Positions 9,027 to 17,853 of a stretch of 64,000 nucleotides of DNA are shown one piece after another. A program made the position numbers and the translations under genes. This stretch comes from Actinopolyspora erythraea. GTDB taxonomy: Bacteria > Actinomycetota > Actinomycetes > Mycobacteriales > Pseudonocardiaceae. The notes beneath the pieces were generated by a model that saw only the letters and a list, made by a program, of their open reading frames with translations, made no database searches and had not been told where the DNA came from. Position 1 is the stretch's first letter; each line of letters opens with the position of its first letter. The stretch is taken from the NCBI RefSeq assembly GCF_002263515.1, contig NZ_CP022752.1, positions 2,604,001 to 2,668,000 on the forward strand, in the 5' to 3' direction.

Positions 9027-10052
9027 ATGTCGGATGCGGATTGGACACGACCGGGAGCCCACGAGGCCGCTCCGGGGGTGCACCGGATTCCGCTGCCGAT
9101 GCCCGGTGACGGGCTGCGCGCGGTGAACGTGTACGCGATTCGCGACACCTCCGCCATCACCCTGGTCGACGGTGGCTGGGCGCTGGCCGAGTCCCGCGAC
9201 CGGCTGGCCGAAGCGCTGGCCACGTTGGGGGCGGAGCTCACCGACATAACCCGTGTACTCGTCACCCACGTCCACCGGGACCACTACACCCAGGCGGTGA
9301 CGCTGCGGAACGAGACCGGATGCCGGATCGGGCTCGGCACCGGCGAACGCCCCAACCTGCGGCGTCTCATGGCCCCCGATCACGTACCGATACGAACCCA
9401 GCGCGAACAACTGCTGGAGTGCGGCGCCAAGAACCTCGTCGACGCACTGGCCGCCGAGTTCGACACGCCGGAGGCCCTTCCCCCCGAGGGCACCTGGCAG
9501 GAGCCCGACGAGTGGCTCGACGAGACGACGGAACTGGACCTGGGGGAACGGACGCTGCGCGTGGTCCCGACGCCGGGACACACCCGAGGACACGTGGTGT
9601 TCATCGACGAGTCCGAGGGCCTGATGTTCACCGGTGACCACGTGCTGCCGCGCATCTCCCCCTCCATCGCGCTGGAACAGGCGCCCGGCCCGCTGCCGTT
9701 GCGGGACTACCTCGACTCGCTGCGGATGATCCGTTCGCTGCCGGACAAGCGGATGTTGCCCGCCCACGGCCCGGTGGTGCCGAGCGTGCACTCCCGGGTC
9801 GACGAACTGCTGCGGCACCACGAACGACGGTTGACGACCATGGCCACGACGATCGCCGAGGGAGCGGAGACCGCCTACCACGCGGCGCGGACGCTGAGCT
9901 GGACCCGACACGGATACGCGTTGGACGAGCTCGACACGTTCAACCGCGCGCTGGCGGTACTCGAAACGGCGGCCCACCTGAAACTCCTCGTCGAACAGGG
10001 ACGCCTCGAGGCCGAACTGGTGGAAGGCGTGGCGTACTACACCCCGCGCTGA
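9027..10052 (+). CDS. metallo-beta-lactamase-fold hydrolase
   Basis: 341 residues. The zinc signature is VTHVHRDHYTQA (HxHxDH) near residue 80, with TPGHTRGHVVF, FTGDHVL and LPAHGP giving the remaining His/Asp ligands. The C-terminal 100 residues are helical, as in thioesterase- or lactonase-like members that act on acyl-CoA or lactone substrates. I chose the ATG at 9027 (GTGGAGGTGAGC precedes it) rather than GTG at 8952. No partner genes are adjacent; the next gene converges. The exact reaction is unknown. Confidence 0.85.
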   Translation: MSDADWTRPGAHEAAPGVHRIPLPMPGDGLRAVNVYAIRDTSAITLVDGGWALAESRDRLAEALATLGAELTDITRVLVTHVHRDHYTQAVTLRNETGCRIGLGTGERPNLRRLMAPDHVPIRTQREQLLECGAKNLVDALAAEFDTPEALPPEGTWQEPDEWLDETTELDLGERTLRVVPTPGHTRGHVVFIDESEGLMFTGDHVLPRISPSIALEQAPGPLPLRDYLDSLRMIRSLPDKRMLPAHGPVVPSVHSRVDELLRHHERRLTTMATTIAEGAETAYHAARTLSWTRHGYALDELDTFNRALAVLETAAHLKLLVEQGRLEAELVEGVAYYTPR

Positions 10053-10069
10053 GCCCCCGCCCGAAACGA

Positions 10070-11170
10070 TCAGTAGAAGGCGCCCGCGCTGGGATCACCG
10101 TCTCCGCGGCGGGACCGCAACAACGCCCCCACCAGCGCCACCACCACTCCTCCGAGGGCGTAGGCAGCGATGACGAGCACGTCGCCCGCCACGCCGTGGG
10201 ACCCGAAGTAGACGATGTGACGGACGGCCTCGGTTCCGGCGCCGTTGGGCAGTGCCCCGCTGATCGCGCGCCAGAAGGCGGGCAGCATCTCGGGAGCGTA
10301 GGCGCCACCCGCACTGGGGTTTCCGAGCACGACGAACAGCAACACCGTCAAGCCGATCCCCAGCACCCCGAACAGTGCCTGAAACGCCATGGTCACCGCC
10401 GCGGCCGCGAACACCAACAACGCGCCGAGCCACCAGAGCGGGACGACGTGCCCGGTGAGGGCCCCCAGCCACGGCCCGACCACGAGCGCTCCACCGAGGC
10501 CGGAAACCGCCGCGTAGAGCACGACGGCGGCCAACCTGATCGACGCGCGGGTCGGATTGGCGGGACGCGCCCCCCTCGACACCCCCAACAACGAGGCCAC
10601 CAGGTACCCACCGACGGTCCAGCCCACCACCAGGTAGAACCCCGTCAACCCTCGGGAGTCCCCCGGCTGGGCCGGAACCACGTCACGTACCGAGAGCGAG
10701 CGCTGCCTCTCTCGCTGGACCTGACCAACGATTCGTTCCACCGCCTCGGCCTTGGCGGAACCACCGGCCGTGGCGAGCAGCAGCCGATCGGCCGACGCGG
10801 CCGGTTCGAGCACGAACACCGCCGAGGTGGCACCTTCGGTGAGCAGCTGCCGCGCGCTCGACCGGTCGGCACCGGTACGAGCTCGCAGCGGCTCGTCGGG
10901 CAGACCGTCCAACCGGTCCGCCATGCGCTCGGCAGCGGGGGCGGGGCCTACGACGGTCAGGGGGATCCGGTGCGGAGCGGGTTGGTGGAACGCCCCCACA
11001 TAGGACAGGACGAAGCCGAGCTGCAACAGCAGCACCCCGACGATCAGCAGGAACGTCCGCCCCGACACGGCGTCGCGTATCTCCCCGGCGAACCGACCGG
11101 ACGACGGCCGGTCCGGGGTGGTGTCGACGTCCTCGGGGGGCTCGGCGCCGTCCTGGTTCCGTCTTCTCAC
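10070..11170 (-). CDS. membrane protein with DUF3533/ABC-2-like layout
   Basis: About 366 residues. One transmembrane helix near residue 45 is followed by an extracytoplasmic domain of about 130 residues and then five to six C-terminal helices, the topology of YhgE/Pip and DUF3533 proteins. The second half contains LTGFYLVVGWTVGGYLVASL and GNPSAGGAYAPEMLPAFWRAISGALPNG, which I associate with that family. Function is not established; relatives are linked to export and cell-envelope stress. The GTG at 11170 has GAAGGTGG upstream; a GTG at 11203 would add 11 residues. The gene is convergent with the hydrolase at 9027 and divergent from cspA-like. Confidence 0.6.
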   Translation of the reverse strand: MRRRNQDGAEPPEDVDTTPDRPSSGRFAGEIRDAVSGRTFLLIVGVLLLQLGFVLSYVGAFHQPAPHRIPLTVVGPAPAAERMADRLDGLPDEPLRARTGADRSSARQLLTEGATSAVFVLEPAASADRLLLATAGGSAKAEAVERIVGQVQRERQRSLSVRDVVPAQPGDSRGLTGFYLVVGWTVGGYLVASLLGVSRGARPANPTRASIRLAAVVLYAAVSGLGGALVVGPWLGALTGHVVPLWWLGALLVFAAAAVTMAFQALFGVLGIGLTVLLFVVLGNPSAGGAYAPEMLPAFWRAISGALPNGAGTEAVRHIVYFGSHGVAGDVLVIAAYALGGVVVALVGALLRSRRGDGDPSAGAFY

Positions 11171-11411
11171 GCCCGTACCACCTTCACGACGGTTCGTTGC
11201 CACACGCGTTCACCCACTGTGCCCGAGAGCGCGGTCACGGGCTTTTCGATCTGTTGCCGCGCGAGTGCTGCACCCACCAACGAAGGTGTGTATGATTGGC
11301 CTCGGTCGTTTTCTGGAGTCGTGTTAGAGCACGTTCGCAGATAGTTGGTGCGGGCGAGCAGCTGTCTTTGGTGTAGCTGGAGTAGGCGCCGTCTGAGATC
11401 CACGACCGTTG

Positions 11412-11434
11412 GGTGGCCGTACGGGACGGCCACC
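11412..11434 (+). ncRNA. cold-shock gene leader hairpin
   Basis: Within the untranslated leader of the cold-shock gene, GGTGGCCGT and ACGGCCACC form a perfect 9-bp stem with a 5-nt loop, ending 33 nt before the ATG. Long structured leaders that change shape with temperature are typical for csp genes; a role as cis-regulator is my inference. It is a cis-acting element, not a separate transcript. Confidence 0.4.
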
Positions 11435-11467
11435 GGTGACCTAAACAGCTCCCGAAAGGAGACAGCC

Positions 11468-11671
11468 ATGCCGCAGGGAACCGTGAAGTGGTTCAGCTCG
11501 GAGAAGGGCTTCGGCTTCATCGCCCCCAACGACGGCGGCCCCGACGTCTTCGTACACTACTCCGCGATTGACGCACCGGGCTTCCGCACGCTCGACGAGG
11601 CGCAGGAAGTGGAGTACACGGTCAGCCAGGGCGCCAAGGGCCCGCAGGCCGACACCGTACGGGCGCTCTGA
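11468..11671 (+). CDS. cold-shock protein (CspA family)
   Basis: 67 residues, a single cold-shock domain. The RNA-binding motifs are intact: [12 protein letters not shown] (RNP1) and DVFVHYSAI (RNP2). It acts as a single-stranded nucleic-acid chaperone that melts mRNA structure. ATG after a clear GAAAGGAGACAGCC ribosome binding site. Monocistronic: a long leader with a hairpin lies before it and a 12-bp terminator follows 33 bp after the stop. Confidence 0.96.
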   Translation: MPQGTVKWFSSEKGFGFIAPNDGGPDVFVHYSAIDAPGFRTLDEAQEVEYTVSQGAKGPQADTVRAL

Positions 11672-11704
11672 CTCCGAGTTTCGGACCCGGAACACATACG
11701 ACGG

Positions 11705-11732
11705 TGCCCGCTCACCACGCGGTGAGCGGGCA
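11705..11732 (+). terminator. terminator of the cold-shock gene
   Basis: TGCCCGCTCACC (11705-11716), ACGC loop, and GGTGAGCGGGCA (11721-11732) form a perfect 12-bp stem, followed by a pyrimidine-rich TCGCTCGTCTCT. Confidence 0.85.
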
Positions 11733-11972
11733 TCGCTCGTCTCTGCCCCCGAGGGGTCTCCCGGACCGGCGGGAACGACACCAACGGAGTTCTTCGAAGG
11801 CGGGCGAGGCAAGCCGCCGAACGGCGCACGACGGCGCTCGGCCGAACGGCGGTGCCCGCACCGACGTGTGACACGGACGTGAAGAACTCGTCACATCAAC
11901 CGCACTGAACCCCACTGAATGTGATGACGGTCGCAGCGCGTCGACGTGCTCGGCTGTAAGAGTGGGCGGCCG

Positions 11973-12722
11973 ATGGCCGTTCCCGAGTTGCGAACGCGGC
12001 CCCGCACGGTCGAACCGTTCGCCGAAGCCGAGTACCCCGAACACCCCTATCCCGGCGCACGCCCGGACTGCTCCTTCGTCCACCTCGACGGTGTGGGATA
12101 CCCGCTGCTCCCCGATCCCACGACCACCTCAGGATGGCGAGTGCGCACCGGCAGCGGAACAGAGCCCTGCCTGGACGCGTGGCTCGTCGAGCACGGCGCC
12201 GCACCACTGCGGCGACGGCGGCCGGTGCTGGCCTACGGCTCCAACGCCTGCCCGGAGAAGGTCGGGTGGCTGCGCGAGAACCTGGACCTGACCGGCCCGG
12301 CCGTGGTGTTGCGTGCGGAGTGCTCCGGCCTGTCCGCCGTGTGGTCCTCGGGACTGCGTCCCCGGGACGGCCAGCGGCCCGCCGTACTCGCCGCGACGTC
12401 GGGGGTCACCGAGCAGCACACGCTCTGGTACGCCACAGCCGAACAGCGCCGGGTACTCGACCGCTGCGAAGGACGGGGAAAGCGCTACCGGCTGGTCCGG
12501 CTGCACGACTCCACCGCGATCGAGCTGGAGAACGGTCAGACTCCCGATCGGGTGCTCGCCTACACGGCAGCGGTCCGGGAAATGGCCCCGCTGCTGGTGA
12601 ACGGCTCAGTGGTGCGGTGTGCGGAACTCGGGCAACAACAGGCGCTCGGGCTGCGGGGCGAACCCGCCACAGGTGACGGTCTGGCCTGCTCCGAGATCGT
12701 GGGGGAACCCTCGGCGGCGTGA
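11973..12722 (+). CDS. gamma-glutamylcyclotransferase-like fold protein
   Basis: 249 residues. From about residue 88 it reads RPVLAYGSNACPEKV, the strand-loop signature (YGSN) of the gamma-glutamylcyclotransferase superfamily, and later LWYATAEQRRVLDRCEGRGKRYRLVRL, which fits the family's xLDxxEG segment. The N-terminal 80 residues are not part of that domain and I do not recognise them. Superfamily members cyclise gamma-glutamyl amines or glutathione, but many are unassigned. Start choice is weak: ATG 11973 has only a GGGCGG-like site, and GTG 11946 is possible. Single gene. Confidence 0.55.
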   Translation: MAVPELRTRPRTVEPFAEAEYPEHPYPGARPDCSFVHLDGVGYPLLPDPTTTSGWRVRTGSGTEPCLDAWLVEHGAAPLRRRRPVLAYGSNACPEKVGWLRENLDLTGPAVVLRAECSGLSAVWSSGLRPRDGQRPAVLAATSGVTEQHTLWYATAEQRRVLDRCEGRGKRYRLVRLHDSTAIELENGQTPDRVLAYTAAVREMAPLLVNGSVVRCAELGQQQALGLRGEPATGDGLACSEIVGEPSAA

Positions 12723-12834
12723 ACCGCCCCCGGAGGCGGGAAACCTCCCTGGCCTCCCGCGTGGGAACTACGATCGGCTAACTTCACCGCTCACCCGCTT
12801 CCGACGAGATCGGAACCGGACTACGTTCTCCGGA

Positions 12835-13461
12835 ATGCGGCGCTGTTCCCTGTTCCTGCCGGCACTGCTCGCCCTGGTGATGACCGGATGCTCGACCCAG
12901 CCTCCCGGGGAGGACGAGTCCACCGCCGAGACCTCCACCAGCACCACGACGGAGAGCTCCTCGCGGAACCAGCTCATGACCGACACCGACCTGCAGTCGC
13001 GTTGGTGGAGCTGGGCGGGATCGGCTCCGAGGGGACAGGATCCCGTGCGGGACACGACCGGCCGGTTCTGCGCCGTCAACCAGCCGGAACGGGTCTGGTT
13101 CGTGGCGGGGACCTATGGCGGCACCGTTCGGCGCTCCTGCCGCGTTCCCGCTGAGCTGCCGTTGGCGGGACCGGTTGTCAACAGGGTCACCGACACCGCC
13201 GCCGCTTGTGAGGACTTCCTGGCCGAAGCCGAGGGCACGGCTTCGGTGGACGGCACCGAAGTAACGTTGCGGCGGATCGAACCGACCAGCATCACCTACG
13301 AGACGGGCTCGGGCGCGGCGCGGGGAATCGGCTGCGGGCTCTGGCTGCGCGTTCCGCCCCTCTCCCCGGGGAAGCACACGCTGACGCTGCGCGGCAGCAG
13401 CGGTGAGTTCAGCACCGGAGCACGGTACGAGCTCACCGTGACGCCGAACGCGAGGAACTGA
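12835..13461 (+). CDS. secreted lipoprotein of unknown function
   Basis: 208 residues. MRRCSLFLPALLALVMTGC is a lipoprotein signal peptide with lipobox VMTGC, so Cys19 should be acylated and the protein anchored outside the membrane. A 25-residue Ser/Thr/Glu linker follows, then a compact domain with four cysteines (residues about 79, 100, 122, 163) that could form two disulfides and a WWSWAG motif near residue 60. I cannot name the domain. ATG chosen because it begins the signal peptide; no upstream start fits. Confidence 0.8.
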   Translation: MRRCSLFLPALLALVMTGCSTQPPGEDESTAETSTSTTTESSSRNQLMTDTDLQSRWWSWAGSAPRGQDPVRDTTGRFCAVNQPERVWFVAGTYGGTVRRSCRVPAELPLAGPVVNRVTDTAAACEDFLAEAEGTASVDGTEVTLRRIEPTSITYETGSGAARGIGCGLWLRVPPLSPGKHTLTLRGSSGEFSTGARYELTVTPNARN

Positions 13462-13557
13462 GCCACCGGCGAACGGACCGGGATCACGCGGCGCTTACAC
13501 CGGCGCGCGAGGCCGGACTCACCTCGCACGCCCGAGTGAATCAGGCTCCGGATCCGC

Positions 13558-14049
13558 TCACTGCCCGGAACGCTCCCGCAGCACCCGGATCACCTCGGCC
13601 AACCGGGTCATCCCCTCCCTGGCCCCCTCTTCCATGCCGGACTGGACCATCCCGTCCCGGTCGGCCACGGACTGGAACACCGAGGTGCCCACGTAACGAG
13701 TCCGGTCCGGTCCGCTCTCCCAGAGCGTCACGGTTTCGAGTGAGACGTGACCGGGCATCCCCTCGAACTCGAAGGTGGCCACGATCCGGTGCGGCGGGGT
13801 GATCTCGTGGTACACGCCGTGGAAGCGGTACTCGGCCCCGTTCTCGTCACGACTGGTGTAGCGCCAGCTTCCCCCAGCGGTGACGTCGTCCCGCTCCACG
13901 GTGGTGTTGTAGTGGCCGGGCCCCCACCAGCGGGGCACCAGCGCCGGATCGGTACAGGCCCGGAAGACGATGTCGCGCGGTGCCTCGAACACGCGGCTCA
14001 GCACGATGTCCTGCCTGCCCGGCACCACGGTGATCTCGGTATCCGACAT
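13558..14049 (-). CDS. SRPBCC/AHSA1-like START-fold protein
   Basis: 163 residues, one AHSA1 domain. Typical elements are LSRVFEAPRDIVFRACTDPALVPRWWGPGHY at the start, GGSWRYTSRDENGAEYRFHGVYHEI, and the C-terminal helix SGMEEGAREGMTRLAEVI. These proteins bind hydrophobic ligands and include activators of Hsp90 homologues and many stress genes of unknown ligand. ATG preceded by GAGGAGACCGAC. Convergent with the lipoprotein gene; no operon partner. Confidence 0.85.
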   Translation of the reverse strand: MSDTEITVVPGRQDIVLSRVFEAPRDIVFRACTDPALVPRWWGPGHYNTTVERDDVTAGGSWRYTSRDENGAEYRFHGVYHEITPPHRIVATFEFEGMPGHVSLETVTLWESGPDRTRYVGTSVFQSVADRDGMVQSGMEEGAREGMTRLAEVIRVLRERSGQ

Positions 14050-14366
14050 GTCGGTCTCCTCGAACTGGTCGGTCGGAATCGCCCACCACCGTGGATGCCC
14101 GGCAGAGCGCGTGATCGCACGGGCACGGGCCGGACCGGTGGCCTCCACCGTCCGTTCGGTGGCGCTTCCCGGAGAACGGGGCCGCCGGAGACCACCAGCG
14201 TACTGCCTCCCGGTGAGGGGTGATCTCCCCGAACCAGGGCGGCGGTAAGAAAGAACGCGCGCGTGTGGGATCTCCGTCCGGGAACGGGTGATGTTCACGC
14301 TGTCGGGCGAGTTGCGGCCCCCACGCGGCGGGCAGGTGTTGACGTTAACCCCCCAACGGGCCAACA

Positions 14367-14400
14367 TTGCGTTATAAGCAATTCGGTGCGCAATAAGCAA
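14367..14400. promoter_or_regulatory. tandem operator-like repeats before the serA-like operon
   Basis: Two copies of ATAAGCAA at 14374-14381 and 14393-14400, exactly 19 bp apart, each the right half of an imperfect palindrome (TTGC-N7-GCAA at 14367-14381 and TGCGCAATAAGCA at 14387-14399). They sit 111-144 bp upstream of the serA-like ATG in an AT-rich patch, as expected for an IclR/GntR-type site at a promoter. Confidence 0.45.
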
Positions 14401-14510
14401 CAAGGTGCTATCGTTCGTGACACTGCGCTGTTGAGGGGCCACTGGTGCGGTTGCCCTCGGCGTATCCGGGGAACCACCGGGGCGGTCCACCGATCGCAAG
14501 GGAGCAATCG

Positions 14511-15536
14511 ATGCGGATTCTCGTCGCCGACACCTTCCCGGAAGACTCCCTGACCGAACTCTCCGAACTCGGCCACGAATGCCACTACCGGCCGGACCTC
14601 GGTTCCGAACAGCTGCGGGAAGCACTGCTCGGCACCGAGATCCTCGTCGTCCGCAGCACACCGGTCACCGCGGCGGTACTCGAGAACGCCGACGCGCTCC
14701 GGATGGTGATCCGCGCCGGCTCCGGCACCAACACGATCGATCGCACGACGGCCTCCGGAATCGGTGTGCACGTCTGCAACGTCCCCGGTCGCAACGCCGT
14801 GGCGGTGGCCGAGCTCGCCTTCGGGCTGTTGCTGGCCCTGGACCGCGGCATCCCCGACGGGGTCGCCGACCTGCGTGCCGGCCACTGGAACAAGCAGCGC
14901 TACTCGCGTGCCCGGGGGATCCACGGGCGCCGGGTGGGTGTGCTCGGCCTCGGTCGGATCGGATTGCGCTTCGCGGAACGAGCGGTGGCCTTCGGTACCC
15001 ACGTTCACGCGGTGGAGAACCCGGAACGGGACCCGCGGACCAAGGACCGGGCCGCGGAACTCGGTATCGAGTTCGTCTCCGACCCGCACGAACTCGCGCG
15101 GACCTGTGACGTGCTGTCACTGCACCTGCCGCTGACCGAAACCACCCGCCACATCGTCGACCGCGAGCTGCTCGCGCAGGCGCGCCCGGGAACCATCCTG
15201 CTGAACACCTCCCGGAGCGAGCTGATCGACGAGAGCGCGTTGATCGAGGCCATGGACACCAAGGGGATGCGGGCGGGTATCGACGTCTTCCCCGAAGAGC
15301 CCGAGAGCGGCAGGGGAACCATAGAGTCCCGGTTGGCCACTCACCCCAACGTGTACGGCACGCACCACATCGGTGCCTCCACCGAACAGGCACAACGGGC
15401 CGTGGCCGACGAAGTGGTGCGCATGGTCGAAAGCTTCGACGCGGGCACCGTGCTGCACTGCGTCAACGAGGACTCCCTTTCCGTCGACCGCACCGGGAGC
15501 GTGGCGGTGTCGGCTCATTCCGGAGGTGTCTCATGA
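14511..15536 (+). CDS. D-3-phosphoglycerate dehydrogenase-like 2-hydroxyacid dehydrogenase (short form)
   Basis: 341 residues. NAD-binding GRRVGVLGLGRIGLRFAE lies near residues 142-160. The catalytic Arg is in LLNTSRSELIDESAL, the Glu in VFPEEP, and the His in THHIGAST, the last being the SerA-type form of the motif. The C-terminal ACT/regulatory domains of full SerA are absent. Likely reaction: oxidation of 3-phosphoglycerate or a similar 2-hydroxyacid with NAD+. AAGGGAG precedes the ATG. It overlaps the DUF1015 gene by the ATGA tetranucleotide, so the two are translationally coupled. Confidence 0.82.
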   Translation: MRILVADTFPEDSLTELSELGHECHYRPDLGSEQLREALLGTEILVVRSTPVTAAVLENADALRMVIRAGSGTNTIDRTTASGIGVHVCNVPGRNAVAVAELAFGLLLALDRGIPDGVADLRAGHWNKQRYSRARGIHGRRVGVLGLGRIGLRFAERAVAFGTHVHAVENPERDPRTKDRAAELGIEFVSDPHELARTCDVLSLHLPLTETTRHIVDRELLAQARPGTILLNTSRSELIDESALIEAMDTKGMRAGIDVFPEEPESGRGTIESRLATHPNVYGTHHIGASTEQAQRAVADEVVRMVESFDAGTVLHCVNEDSLSVDRTGSVAVSAHSGGVS

Positions 15537-16681
15537 GCCCTCCTCGCACCCAGCACGCCACCACCACCCCCCAGGATCACGAGCACCGCTCCGCCGGGAT
15601 CACGGTGCGGTCCCCACGGCTGCTGGTGATCGACCAGCAACGGGTCGAGTCGCTGGACGGCTCCCTCGAACCCGAGCGGGTGAGGCGCCTGCTCGACAGC
15701 GGCGGTTTCGTCCACCCCTCGCCCCCTGCCGTGGTGGTCTACCGGCTACGAGCGGGCAGGCACCAGCAGACCGGCGTGGTCGTCGAGGTCTCGCTCGACG
15801 ACTACCGGGCAGGCAGGATCCGCCGCCACGAAGCGACCCGCCCGGAGCGGGAACACCGCATCGAACAGCTCACCGAAGCGAGCGGTGTCGAGCAGATGCC
15901 GGTCACCCTCACCCACCGGGACCGTCCTCGCCTGCGTGATCTCCTCGAGGGAGCGACAACGCGGGAGCCGGACGTCCGCGCGGACTCGTCCGGTGGAGTG
16001 GAACACAGCGTGTGGATCCGGCGGGACGCCGAACTGGCCCGAACGCTGGAGTACGAACTGGCGAACGTGCCCGCGCTCTACATCGCGGACGGCCACCACC
16101 GGATGGCGGTGGCAGAGCGGAACGGGCAGTCCCGACCGCACTCCCCCGGCGACGACACACGGGCGTTCACCCTGGCGGCGTTGTTTCCCAGTAGCCAGAT
16201 GCGCATCCTCGGTTACCACCGCTGCCTGCCCGCCAACCGCGAACTGTCCACCCCGTGGGTGCTGGAGCAGCTGGCTGCGCTTCCACTGGTCACCCGGATC
16301 GAGGAATGCACCTCGACCACCACGAGCAACCCGGCCCCGGGGGTGGTGCTGCTGCGCGTCAACGACAGGTGCTTCCGGCTGCGGCTACGCGTCCCCACCG
16401 GTGCTGACCAGGTGCGAGCCGGGCTGGACGCGGTGCTGCTCGACGAGTGGTTGCTGCCCGCCGTCTCGGACATCGTCGCTCCGGACGGCCTGGACGGCCA
16501 GAGCCACGAGGGCGGGGGACGGTGCTGGTGCTCCCACCGGAACGCGATCTGCCTGGTCCCGCACCCGCCCACCGTCGAACAGGTCATGGCGGTGTCGGAC
16601 TCGGGACTGGTCATGCCTCCCAAGTCGACCTGGTTCGATCCGAAAGCCGCCGCCGGGCTCTTCGCGCGCGAACTGCGGTAG
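15533..16681 (+). CDS. DUF1015-family protein (DGHHR motif)
   Basis: 382 residues. Family hallmarks: VYRLRAGRHQQTGVVVEVSLDDYRAGRIRRHE in the N-terminal half, YIADGHHRMAVAE near residue 184, and MPPKSTWFDPK near the C-terminus. The biochemical role of DUF1015 is not established as far as I know; genes of this family often sit beside serA. The DGHHR segment resembles the nucleotide/serine site of the ParB-like serine kinases SerK and SbnI, so a link to phosphoserine metabolism is a hypothesis. Start overlaps the upstream stop (ATGA), which fixes it. A cluster CWCSHRNAIC near residue 335 is unusual. Confidence 0.82.
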   Translation: MSPPRTQHATTTPQDHEHRSAGITVRSPRLLVIDQQRVESLDGSLEPERVRRLLDSGGFVHPSPPAVVVYRLRAGRHQQTGVVVEVSLDDYRAGRIRRHEATRPEREHRIEQLTEASGVEQMPVTLTHRDRPRLRDLLEGATTREPDVRADSSGGVEHSVWIRRDAELARTLEYELANVPALYIADGHHRMAVAERNGQSRPHSPGDDTRAFTLAALFPSSQMRILGYHRCLPANRELSTPWVLEQLAALPLVTRIEECTSTTTSNPAPGVVLLRVNDRCFRLRLRVPTGADQVRAGLDAVLLDEWLLPAVSDIVAPDGLDGQSHEGGGRCWCSHRNAICLVPHPPTVEQVMAVSDSGLVMPPKSTWFDPKAAAGLFARELR

Positions 16682-16839
16682 CGGACCCGAGCACGGCAGG
16701 GGAGCGGATCGGCCCGACGGCTCCCGGTCCCGCACCGGACGGAGTGTCGGGTGTGGGTTCGGCGGCTGAGGCCGCGTGCACCCGCATCAATTCCGCTCCG
16801 CTGTTTCAGCGGTGTCCGTTGCCGGGAATCCCGGGGTGG

Positions 16840-17133
16840 ATGGACGAACGACGACACGAGGAGCGGACACGGGCCCACTACGCACGTGGGCTGCCCGGCT
16901 ACCACGACTGGTTCGCCCGGCTGACCGGCGCACCCTCCGGGCTGAGCGCGTTGACCCTGCGATTGTGGCTGGCCGGCTTCGGCACGATCTTCTGCCTCGG
17001 ATCGGGTGTGGCGCTGCTCGTCTACCTGCCTCCCCTCGCCTGGTTCGGTTGGCTCCTCGTGGCGCTGGGGATCGTCGCACTGTTGGACCTCGGATGGGTG
17101 GCGCACCGCAAGCGACGCGGCGAGCCGGGCTGA
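16840..17133 (+). CDS. small two-helix membrane protein, unknown
   Basis: 97 residues. A basic/acidic N-terminus (MDERRHEERTRAHYARG) is followed by two transmembrane helices at about residues 40-60 and 64-85, then a positively charged C-terminus (AHRKRRGE), suggesting both ends are cytoplasmic. The coding frame shows normal GC-rich third positions. The ATG at 16840 is the only Met in a suitable position, but the ribosome site is weak (GGGGTGG directly before it); GTG 16814 is an alternative. I do not recognise a family. Confidence 0.55.
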   Translation: MDERRHEERTRAHYARGLPGYHDWFARLTGAPSGLSALTLRLWLAGFGTIFCLGSGVALLVYLPPLAWFGWLLVALGIVALLDLGWVAHRKRRGEPG

Positions 17134-17339
17134 GTCCGGGAGGTTTGTCTCCCGAGCCCACCGGAAACCCCAACGACGGGAGGGGTGCCCGGCCGCCGGG
17201 GAGCAACGCGCGCCGGAAGCGCCCTGGTTCCGCCACGAGAACGAGTTCCCGCGGGAACGAGCCACTCCGGACAGCCGGAGCACCAGCACCGGCGAGAACG
17301 GGCGGAGAGACCGGTACCGAAGACGACGGGAGGAAGCCG

Positions 17340-17756
17340 ATGAGCACGGTACGGGAGATCATGCACGCGGGTGCCGACTGCGTGCGCACCGAGGAGACCG
17401 CCGCCGACGCCGCGCGAATGATGGCACGGCTCGGGGTGGGAGCACTGCCCATCTGCGGCAAGGACGACAGGATCAAGGGAGTGATCACCGACCGGGACAT
17501 CGTGGTCAAGGTCGTGGCCGAGGGGCGTGATGCCGGAACGTTCCCGGCGGGCGACCTCAACCAGCAGGAGGCGGTCACGATCGGCGCGGACGACTCCACG
17601 GACGAGGCGATGCGTGTCATGAGCGAACGCCGGATCCGCCGGCTCCCCGTGATCGACGGACAACGCCTGGTGGGCATGGTCACGGTCGCCGACCTGGCGA
17701 CAAGCGTTCCGGAACCGCGGGTCGGAGAACTCGTCGAGGCCCTCTCCCGATCCTGA
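17340..17756 (+). CDS. tandem CBS-domain protein
   Basis: 138 residues made of two CBS repeats: residues 1-65 (VREIMHAGADCVRTEETAADAARMM...GVITDRDIVVKVV) and 75-132 (EAVTIGADDSTDEAMRVMSERRIRRLPVIDGQRLVGMVTVADL). Such Bateman modules bind adenosine nucleotides and act as energy or stress sensors; stand-alone ones of this kind are common in actinobacteria. ATG after GGGAGGAAGCCG. No partner gene overlaps it, and the target is unknown. Confidence 0.9.
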   Translation: MSTVREIMHAGADCVRTEETAADAARMMARLGVGALPICGKDDRIKGVITDRDIVVKVVAEGRDAGTFPAGDLNQQEAVTIGADDSTDEAMRVMSERRIRRLPVIDGQRLVGMVTVADLATSVPEPRVGELVEALSRS

Positions 17757-17853
17757 GCGGCGGCGCGGACGTACGGTTGCGAGCAGATCCCGCGCGGGGA
17801 CGGACGCGGACGGGCCTCGGAGGGCTTGCCCCGGGCACAGCGACAGTCCTGTT

